DNA from: Monilinia fructicola
Lineage: Eukaryota; Ascomycota; Leotiomycetes; Helotiales; Sclerotiniaceae
Assembly (NCBI GenBank): GCA_008692225.1
Contig: VICG01000002.1
Coordinates: 3,615,501-3,679,500, forward strand
DNA: 64,000 nt
Direction: 5' to 3'
The translations under genes were made by a program, and so were the position numbers. Shown in pieces: positions 23,364 through 31,580 of this stretch. The notes beneath the pieces were generated by a model that was not told where the DNA came from, did not search any database, and saw only the letters and a list, made by a program, of their open reading frames with translations. Numbering within the stretch: position 1 is the first letter of the stretch; each line of letters starts with the position of its first letter.

Positions 23364-24610
23364 CTACCAACCCTCAAAAGAAAGCTCTTCCCACGCTATA
23401 TCAAAGCCCAATATCGCATACATCCCGACCGCTCTAATAATCTTCTCCATCTCTCCATACGCATCAGCACAATACCCCGGCAACTTCCTCTCAATCGACG
23501 TATCGAACCGAACTTTGATCATTTTGTCCCTACCCTCCGCCGATATCTGAGGACACATCTCCCACAAAAACGAAGGCGGACATCGAGTCATAATGCGAGG
23601 AAGCGCTAGAGCTCCATCCCAGCCCAGGATCGACGGAATCCAGCCTGAATACCCCCCGGTTGAATGCGGGGCTCTAAAAGTGGTAGAGAGAGGAACCATC
23701 AGATCGTCTGCAAAGATTCTCCGCTGCGTCACCATAATCTTGCGAGGGTGGAAGTTAGGATGCCAGAGGATGGATGGCTCGGCCCTATGCGCGGGTGGTT
23801 CTCATCTTCCAGATTCTTGAGGCACAAGGCGATGTCTAGGATCTTGCGGTACTTGTTCTCGTGAAGCGCGGTTCGAACTTGTGTCTCTTGCCCGTTCAGT
23901 AGTTCCAATATGAAATCGATGACCTTTGTATTTGTCCGCATGGCGATCCCGCCCTGCATGAAGGGTTTGACGTGGAGAGGGATTCGATCGATGATTCCGT
24001 TGACCCCAGAACTTTTGAGCACCATGCCGGCGCCAAGTTGGAGAGTTCCGTAGTGTGAGAAATGATATGCTTGTTCTTGATGCTCGATGACGGCGGATAG
24101 CGTGAGTCCCAAGGTCGCATAGTCCTCGGCCTCGTCGGCTTCGAGCCGCAGGTCGTTGTTGTGAATAGTGTTCAGTCGAAGGTAATGTTCCGATAGATTC
24201 TGACCGTGCACCTGCTCCTGTATTATATATGAACACTGGATACAGTTATCGTAAGTCATATCCCATGCAAAGAGGAGAGGAACTGGCATAGGCATCAGTG
24301 AGTAGGTATGAAAAGCTGCCAGTCTTCCCATCTCGACATCTTTCCAATTGCTTGCGTGGTGTTTGACCTTGGAGGTTCTCAATACGCAGTAATTGCGTTG
24401 AGTGAGGGGCCAGGCGCCATAGCTGGTCATTAGACATGTGAAGAGGATGATATTGTACTTGCTTCCGCTCTTTACGTCGTGAACTTCAACGTTTGTTGCA
24501 AATCCAATTTCTTCGCAAAGACGACCCACCAGACCTTGCAGTGTTGATAAATCATTGAGAGGAAAGGGATTTCCAATAAATGGGAGCACCGGAGGCGAGT
24601 TGAACTCCAT
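23364..24610 (-). CDS. APH-family paralogue 3, predicted catalytically dead
   Basis: This is the third member of the APH-like family in the window, intronless, about 415 residues. Shared blocks are ILFTC, NYCVLRTSK, SYIIQEQVHG, LWHPNFHPRKIMV, ALPRIMTRCPPSFLWEM and IRAVGMYAILGF. The catalytic loop that reads H-x-D-x4-N in paralogues 1 and 2 is here HPNFHPRK. The IDWD metal site is replaced by ILGWD. Both catalytic aspartates are therefore lost. There is one frame break near 23778, where a G-run (ATAGGGCC) appears one base short; adding it joins the two halves in phase. The protein could be a regulatory pseudokinase or an unselected relic. Confidence 0.72.
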
Positions 24611-25817
24611 TATCTTGTGCCGAGTTTTATATGCTGTTGTAAGAAGCTATTGTGTACTGTTGGTTGGCTGAAAGAAAGTATTGTCGAAGACTGGAAGTTC
24701 GAGGGGCACCGTCGAATGGACAAGAATATAAATGCAAGTAAGATCTTACATCCATGGATAGTACCGTAGAAATAAGATTAGGCTGTATGATCTGCCATTG
24801 GCATAGAGACTAATGCAGAAGTGGTGAATACAGTAGCTTGAAGGCTCCTGGCTGTCAGCACCGCACGATTTCAAAGTAACAATTCGTCATGTAAAAATCA
24901 TAGAGGCTGCGAAGTCAAGGAATCAAATACTCCTGGAAATTTCATGGAGGAAAGCAACGAAAGTAATTCCTTACGCTTACTTGGAGACAAATGCAGATAT
25001 GCTCTTTCTATGACTTTTTAGTAATTCTCTAAGATGAGTGGTAATTCAAATCAATAACAACCCATCACAATATATAGTCGCAGATAATTCTAGATAAACA
25101 TGCATCAACAATGAGACTATCAGAATACCCACACACAACCCAAAACACAACAAGGCACAAAGAAAAATAAACAAGTAATCCCCACACTCTAACAAACTAT
25201 CAAAGGAACAATATATTCAAACCCAAAAGTATAGTCTTCTCCCAAACAATTAATAACCGAAAGAGCTCGGTAACCCTATGAGCCCAAAGTTCATAGAATA
25301 GGTAACTTCTTTAATTCACTAGTGTTTCTAGTGTCTCTAATTTCCTAACCGAAGCAACGCAAGGGGCTCGGTAAAAAGTCCTTCCCAAAAAGTGAATGAA
25401 CAATCCAAACAACACCAAGCCAATAACCGAAGGGGTTCGGTTAAGATGTAAAATTGATAAATGTTAACCGAAGGGGCTCGGTAAATATGGGATGAGGTAG
25501 TAGGTTTATTTGTGGTGTTTTGGTAACCGAGGGGGTAGGGGGCTCGGTAAGGGTAAGGGGTGTTTTTGATGGTATGTTGAGTGTATCTTGAATGCATGGG
25601 AGATACATAGTAAAAACATATCAACTACATACTAGTTACATAGCAATTGCATAATTAGTAAAAAACATAAGAAAGTACATGAAAAAGGTTTTCACACAAT
25701 GAAGTCACATCAATTGCAAACGCGATTATTGCAAGATAACGAGCTTTTTATTATCTAAGCCCAAGTACAAGTCCCAAATTGCCCAAGTTGTTTCCAACAA
25801 CTTGTGCTCATATTCCT
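24611..25817. other. Spacer with five hairpin repeats
   Basis: No gene is supported. ATCCATGGAT lies at 24750-24759, about 140 bp upstream of paralogue 3. From 25254 to 25550 five copies of a TAACCGA...TCGGTAA hairpin motif occur. The rest is AT-rich. Confidence 0.5.
25254..25550. repeat. Cluster of five TAACCGA(n)TCGGTWA hairpin units
   Basis: Five units lie at 25254-25273, 25346-25373, 25424-25443, 25465-25484 and 25524-25550. Each has a 5-7 bp stem (TAACCGA against TCGGTTA or TCGGTAA) and a short G-rich loop, most often AGGGGC. Units 2 and 5 carry longer loops. All point the same way and are spaced irregularly by 41 to 92 bp. Confidence 0.85.
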
Positions 25818-26534
25818 TTAACTCTCGCCAGCGCTTGCTTTCTTGAGAGCTCTATTGTTCGCGATAGTCTTTCGAACCTGTTCCGCACAATGATCCGAAC
25901 CTCGCTGACGATAAGCCCCATATTGTTTCCATCGACGCCTATGATAGTCTTCAATGTACTCTTTAGACTCCCCTCTGAGGAGGAAGAGTCTGTCAACTTC
26001 CTGGATTGATAGCTCTATATTCTTCGCGGCGCCAGGAACCAGGGCATTTTCGAAACAAGCTTTTCTCCCCGTTTCCTCGGGATATCCAGGCCGAATGATA
26101 ACGAGCTCAGGCTCGTGGGTCAATGTTCGGTCAACGCCAAATTCCTTGCGCACAGGACCAGAACGCCTGAGCTTAAGAGCCTTCGATTTAGGAGCCTTCT
26201 TTTTCACAACCTTATAGCTGGGAAGTTTGGGCGTAGGAGAGGCAGATCGAGTGGCAACTGCTGAAGCTTGCGTAGCGACAGTGGCAGAATGGTTAGGAGC
26301 AACGATGGCGAAAAGAGGCTCTGGGGTGACGATGCCGACAGGAGGGTCAGAAGCGATAACAGTGGAAGGATCGGAAGCAGCGGAAACTTCGTTAGCGTTA
26401 GAACTGGCGAGAGAATCGACGATAAAAGAGGCACGGTACTCGAAGGCAGTGAGAAGGCGACGACGGCGAGGGGGGGGAGCAGCCTGAGCTTTGTTCTGGC
26501 TCTTTGTCTTCTTGACAGCGATTGTTTTCGCCAT
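25818..26534 (-). CDS. Orphan basic protein, 238 residues
   Basis: A single uninterrupted ORF starts MAKTIAVKKTKSQNKAQ. The N-terminus is basic (PPPRRRRLLTAFEYR), the middle is low-complexity and Ala/Ser/Thr/Pro-rich, and a second basic patch follows (KVVKKKAPKSKALKLRRSG). The C-terminal domain looks folded and highly charged (EVDRLFLLRGESKEYIEDYHRRRWKQYGAYR). No family is recognised. Base composition is clearly richer in GC than the flanks. It is bounded on one side by the hairpin cluster and on the other by the 150-166 bp tandem repeat, which suggests a mobile or recently acquired segment. It might be nuclear or nucleic-acid binding from its charge, but this is speculation. Confidence 0.5.
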   Translation of the reverse strand: MAKTIAVKKTKSQNKAQAAPPPRRRRLLTAFEYRASFIVDSLASSNANEVSAASDPSTVIASDPPVGIVTPEPLFAIVAPNHSATVATQASAVATRSASPTPKLPSYKVVKKKAPKSKALKLRRSGPVRKEFGVDRTLTHEPELVIIRPGYPEETGRKACFENALVPGAAKNIELSIQEVDRLFLLRGESKEYIEDYHRRRWKQYGAYRQRGSDHCAEQVRKTIANNRALKKASAGES

Positions 26535-26639
26535 GATCAGAGACGAGAGGGGGAAGTGTCGGAGACGAGTTGTATACGTGCGGAAAGGTAGGAGGAGAGG
26601 GAAAAGGCGACGTATTGTAATATGGTTATCGTATTATTT

Positions 26640-27004
26640 CGTAGGCGATGTGGGATGAGACTCTGTAGGGCAAGGTCGAGCAGACGTGATCAAGTTCGAG
26701 GTGATAGAGGGATCGATCTGAGGAGACAACTGATTGTTGACACGAGCACTATATTGAAGAGTTAGACAGAGAAAGAACAACCTGGAAGGTGGTATTGGAA
26801 ACTTACCCGAGTGATAAATGGAATGGTTGTAAAGAAAAAAGAAAAGAGGAACGAATATCGATCCGCGGCGGCCCTTTTAAAGACAGGATTGTGGAACAAG
26901 CGAGAGGGTTTGCTCGGAGATAGACCTGACGCGATTTCAAGCGAAGAGGAAGGTGAGTGATCGGAGTTGGGGTGGCGGAGTGCGAGATTGGGGACTTCGG
27001 GCAT
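26640..27004 (-). other. Possible 5' leader with intron, or small upstream coding exon
   Basis: An open stretch from 27004 (MPEVPNLALRHPNSDHSP) ends at a good GTAAGT donor (exon end 26807). An acceptor (ATATAG) follows at 26749, giving a 58 bp intron. Reading on in frame reaches a stop near 26640, before the orphan ORF. It may be the spliced 5' UTR of the orphan gene or a separate gene of about 120 residues. I cannot decide. Confidence 0.3.
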
Positions 27005-27114
27005 GGTAACTCCGCCAATAACAAGGTAATTTTAATCCTCGTGGCCTGATTCTCCCTCCTTACAATCTTACTGGCTCAATATATCTTCTCAGATGTCAAC
27101 AAAACGTACGAGGC

Positions 27115-27640
27115 GTCCATGTACTAGTGATTTTGTAATTACATGGCTTGAAAACTTGAATTTGCTTCAGAATTTGCACCGTCATTTGACTAATGCCCAG
27201 GAATTCAGCTCTATCTAATCTTACTTTTGAAACACTTCCCGAGGTTCTCTTAGATATGTGTGATACCTGGATAGTCTTGCTGTGTATACGTAATAACAAC
27301 TGCGTAATCAAATGCCTCAAAACTTGAATTTGCTTCAGAATTTGCACTGGCTTTGGAACAGTGCCTAGGAATTCAGTTTTATCTAATCTTAATTGTAAAA
27401 TACCCCCTCTCAGATATGTGTCATACGTGTATGGTGTTTCTGCGTACATGTAATAACAACTGCGTAATCAAATGCCTCAAAACTTGAATTGGCTTTAACA
27501 TACGATTAGTACCTAGCTGCTCCCTTCCCTCTAATCTTACCAGTCTAATTCCTTCCCATGCATGTTATTGATCAATTCCAAGCCCTGTAGTGTACATATA
27601 CTAACAACTATGCATATACAGGTCTCAAAGTACTATCTAA
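27115..27640. repeat. Degenerate tandem repeat, unit about 150-166 bp
   Basis: Four successive units begin near 27119, 27285, 27445 and 27593. Shared blocks are TAATAACAACTGCGTAATCA, AATGCCTCAAAACTTGAATT, TGCTTCAGAATTTGCAC, AGGAATTCAG and TCTAATCTTA. Units 2 and 3 are most alike at their starts; units 1 and 4 have drifted. The array separates the orphan gene from the Zn2Cys6 gene and overlaps the latter's downstream flank. Confidence 0.8.
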
Positions 27641-27689
27641 TTCGAAATCCATGCTACAATTCGAATAATCTACCTATCAGAATCACTTG

Positions 27690-29429
27690 TCAACTATTAT
27701 ATATAGAAAACTCGTCACCCATCAAAGCATCAGGAAACGTCGGATCTAGCAAGGCATCCCAATTGATAACGACTTGATTCTCCAGCTCCGAGCCATGCTG
27801 CCCATCTGCATTCTCCAAAAATCCCAAGTCCCTCCTCTTCTTCGCCATGCTATCCCTCAGCAGAACCTTCGCAGTTTCGAATGCTTCGAGCGCGAGATGA
27901 GTATCGACTATGCGCACGATATTCTCAAAGATATTCAACACCCACGAAACATTCGACAGGCTTTCGGAGGTGTCGATAGCGAGAAGTACACAGAAGTATT
28001 GAAAGGTAGTTGAGAGGATATTCCACCATGGATGACCATTGCGAGCGAAGCTATCTGCGGCTTCGGCGGCTTTGTTCCCCATATCAATGATGGATTGTAT
28101 TGCTTCTTTCTCCAGGCCTTGTTTCATGAGTCTCAATCTTCTGTAGAAACAAAAACATACATCTGCCTTGGAGAGGGAAAGGAAAGGATGCTCGTCTGGG
28201 ATCCGCGCGAGTTCTTTGAGCCCGTTCATGAGTTCTTCCTTGTGAGTCTCAGAGCTAATAACCATGTTGTCGCGGGGAATTAGTTGGGCAATCTTAATAT
28301 GGAATACAGCACTATCACCAATGGTATCTTTGACTGGCTTGCAAGTTATGCTGTTGAGAATGACGGCAGATCTTCCATATTCATAAGATATAATTGTATG
28401 AGAAGACCAAGCCATCCAGAATGTCTTTCTTGCTCGTTCTATTTCTGCCTCGTCCATTCTCTTTGTATGAGTATCTCCTTCTGTAGCTAACAGTACCGCA
28501 TGCAACTCTTGGTGTAAGCCTGTAGCCTCGGCCAAATGTAGAGTGATACAGCTAGCAAGCCATGCAACATGAGGTCTAGTAGTTGATCGAAGGTATAGAG
28601 TCCTCAAAATCCATGCATTGATTTGATCTATTGAAGGGTGGCGACTAAAGGTAGGGTCTTCAAGAACCGTTTTCACATGCTGAACAATATCCAATTCTCT
28701 AGGATGACCTAGACGAAAGGCAAAGAATGATCCCAAAGCCACTACCCCCCCAACAACAGCACCAAACGCCAAATCTTTCCCTTGGCCATTCCAATAATCA
28801 TCACATCGTCTCATGAAATCTGGCCAGTCCAAGAACCCAAACGGCGCATGCACCGTGGCCAAATATATATCCGAGTACCGCTTGAAGTCATCATGGGAAA
28901 TCAATTGACCAAGGTTGGTGTGGGCAGAAGCAACTTCTTCGGATCTAATTCCACAATTCCAAGCAAACGAATGTAGAGGTGGAGGATTAGCGGATTGAAA
29001 TTCCACGCCAAGACTCCTAGGGAAAGCAACCGCAGAATGTTGACTCATGTATCGTGATCTCAAAGGGTCAAGGATACCTTGATCAACCATACTTCGCGGT
29101 GATGCAGATGGGGATTGACCCGTTGCTACAGTTTGAGGTCTATGTGCATGGTGTGAACTTGACCGAGGAAGATCATGTCTGATATCATTAAGACTCGGAA
29201 GAATGGTTCGTTCGGCTGGAAGAGTGGGGTTGGGAGGATTATGTTCATCGGAATAGCGACAATTATATCCATAACGTGTACACATTGAACAGGGAAAATC
29301 TACATCGCACTTTCTCTTTCGCTGTCTACAAGGAATGCATGCTTTTCTGGCACGCTGGCGCCCTTGAATTGGACGATCCGGTGGTGCCAGTGGTTTCGTT
29401 GATGATGCCCCATTCATTGATTCTGACAT
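27690..29429 (-). CDS. Zn2Cys6 fungal transcription factor
   Basis: An intact intronless 579-residue protein. The binuclear zinc cluster lies at residues 31-57: C31-IP-C34-RQRKRK-C41-DVDFP-C47-SM-C50-TRYGYN-C57, exactly the GAL4 spacing. The remainder has the layout of the fungal-specific transcription factor domain: an N-terminal helical block around DIYLATVHAPFGFLDWPDF, a central RTLYLRSTTRPHVAWLASCITLHLAEATGLH, and ERARKTFWMAWS. It should bind CGG-type half-sites in the nucleus. It lies just downstream of an MFS exporter gene on the same strand, a common pairing of a pathway regulator with its transporter. The target is not deducible. Confidence 0.9.
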   Translation of the reverse strand: MSESMNGASSTKPLAPPDRPIQGRQRARKACIPCRQRKRKCDVDFPCSMCTRYGYNCRYSDEHNPPNPTLPAERTILPSLNDIRHDLPRSSSHHAHRPQTVATGQSPSASPRSMVDQGILDPLRSRYMSQHSAVAFPRSLGVEFQSANPPPLHSFAWNCGIRSEEVASAHTNLGQLISHDDFKRYSDIYLATVHAPFGFLDWPDFMRRCDDYWNGQGKDLAFGAVVGGVVALGSFFAFRLGHPRELDIVQHVKTVLEDPTFSRHPSIDQINAWILRTLYLRSTTRPHVAWLASCITLHLAEATGLHQELHAVLLATEGDTHTKRMDEAEIERARKTFWMAWSSHTIISYEYGRSAVILNSITCKPVKDTIGDSAVFHIKIAQLIPRDNMVISSETHKEELMNGLKELARIPDEHPFLSLSKADVCFCFYRRLRLMKQGLEKEAIQSIIDMGNKAAEAADSFARNGHPWWNILSTTFQYFCVLLAIDTSESLSNVSWVLNIFENIVRIVDTHLALEAFETAKVLLRDSMAKKRRDLGFLENADGQHGSELENQVVINWDALLDPTFPDALMGDEFSIYNS

Positions 29430-29883
29430 TTTTTGGCTTTGAGATACTCTCCTTCTTCAACTTCACTTGAGAATATGTATATCTAATTTGTATTGGAAAA
29501 GATGGTTGATTTGATGGATGCATCTTCATTCAGCATATGATAGTGAAGTTGGTTGACTTGAGGTTGGAGTAACATTCGGGTTTCTCGTCAGCATTGATCT
29601 AACCCGAAAGAGGATTAGTTTCATGAAGATCATCGACATCCATGGATGGCTCCACCATGCATACACTATGTTCAATATCATCAAAATACCATTTATACAT
29701 GTCTATATTCATCGATAAATCAACAAATAAGGCGAAAAGACGTATCCATATTCTCTTTATTTCCTCTCATCAACTAGGAAATATAATCTATCCCATAACA
29801 TGCTAGTAAATAGCGACAAACTTCTAGGGTATGTTGTATATATACGTAAATCACTTCATCATCAGCCAACATATGCAACAAAC
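29430..29883. promoter_or_regulatory. Region upstream of the Zn2Cys6 gene
   Basis: This interval must hold the promoter of the Zn2Cys6 factor and the 3' end of the exporter transcript. ATCCATGGAT lies at 29638-29647, about 210 bp upstream of the Zn2Cys6 start. No coding sequence is seen. Confidence 0.4.
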
Positions 29884-31580
29884 TCAAACCTCCACCGTCT
29901 GTTCAATCGCCACCTTTCGGTCCTTGGCTCTCTTCGTCCTCTCCGATAATGAAAACATGATTGAACTACCCAAGCCCAGAGCCGCGAGTCCAATTCCTAC
30001 ATACTGTGCTCCACGATATCCTCTTAAAACATCCTTCCCACCATTATCGACATAGATTTGCACGGTACCTGCAATCCCCAGTCCGATGGAGATTGAATAA
30101 TTGACGACGGTATTGACAAGTGAGGCTGCAAGGCCCTGATGATCTTTGTGCATGGAGTCACTCAAGAGTATTGTTGCTGCGGGGAATGACATATCCCTGG
30201 TTCTAGTTAGCAGATAAGAACAAACTTTGAGATCTTATGATATTCCTGACTTACATTCCCCAAGGCGTCACAACCGTTGCAACAAAAGTCTGTGCCCAGT
30301 ATGTTTGATTGATAGGAACCGTAGCCATTAAGATTGATCCAGCAAGAAAACCAAGCATAGCTATCATCATTACGGTGCTAGCTGGGACCCTGCTGAGAAT
30401 GTATCCAGTTGTCAATGCAGCACAGAATCCGCTGATCGTTGTTGGCGAGACCATTGCCGCGCCGAGGAGTGGACTGATACCCCTCATTTCCTCCAATATC
30501 TGCCAAAGATAAAAGAGCCAAATTCCGAAGCTGGCCCATCCTCCCGCAATACATGCTAATGTATAACCGGTGTGAGAATTCAAGGCATCGAATGGAACCA
30601 ACGGGTAGGTCGCTCGAGATTCGACGAAAGCAAAAAGTCCAAGCACAAGAGCCCCAATGATGAGAATTACATAAACATAGACGGTAGTCCAACCAATGAC
30701 CGGCCCTTGATTCCATGAGAAATTAACGAGAACCAATCCAGCGACTCCCGTTATAGCTCCGGCAGCATCAGCACGCTTGAGCATACTCACGGAACGATCG
30801 AACTGTGGCGGTGGCATATGTGGAATGACGATCATGCCCACTACAGCAAGCAAGATACAGATCATAGCCGTCACCCAATATGCCCAAGGCCACCAAACCA
30901 ATTCCGAAAACAAGGACGAGAATGTGGCACCGAGAGTAAAGCCTGCGGGAGCCGTTGCACCAAAAAGACTAAAGATCATTTCCTTCTTTCTTCCTGGCTC
31001 ATATATGCGAGCTAAAATCGCTAGAGCATTTGGTAATAGGAAAGCAGGTCCAATTCCTTGGAAGGCACGGGCAACATCGAAGAATATAGCATTTGAGTAG
31101 GTGCTAAAACCGGCCAGGAGAGACCAGAGGGCAAACCAGAAGAAACCGCTAATGAAAAGGATTTTATGGCCATAGAGATCTCCTAAACGTCCGGCTATAA
31201 GAATAAATGTACCGACCGTTAATGAGTATGCAGCTGCAAACCAACCTTTGATTGAGATATTAGCAAGAATGAAGATCAACCTAGGGATACAAAAACCAAC
31301 TCAATTGTCCTGGATTCGTAATCCCAAAACTATCTCCAATAATATGCAGAGGGGCAATCGCTTGAGCCAATGCAGCCTGGGTCATCAATTGAGCCATACA
31401 TATTGTTGCTATGAAAACAAACTCTCTCGGACGCGAATTAAAATGTTCAATCTTGCTTTGAGCGATTTCGAGAGGATTTGAAGCGGTAGGCTCTGATCTC
31501 GACCTGGTCTTCTCAATATTGAGAGATTCATGGCCCATTACTTCTGATGAGGAAGAAGAAGATGACAACGGGGCATCCAT
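29884..31580 (-). CDS. MFS multidrug-type exporter, 14-TM DHA2-like
   Basis: Three exons, 31580-31301, 31245-30255 and 30196-29884, give an intact 527-residue membrane protein. The first intron has a GTTGGT donor, so that LSWF continues as AAAYSLTVGTF. Motif A of the major facilitator superfamily is seen as GRLGDLYGHK after the second membrane segment. FQGIGPAFLLPNALAIL and GATAPAGFTLGATFSSLF fit the motif B/C region of drug:H+ antiporters. The Ser-rich, acidic N-terminus is cytosolic. It probably exports a toxic or secondary compound at the plasma membrane. The stop lies 454 bp upstream of the Zn2Cys6 start, and both are on the minus strand. Confidence 0.88.
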
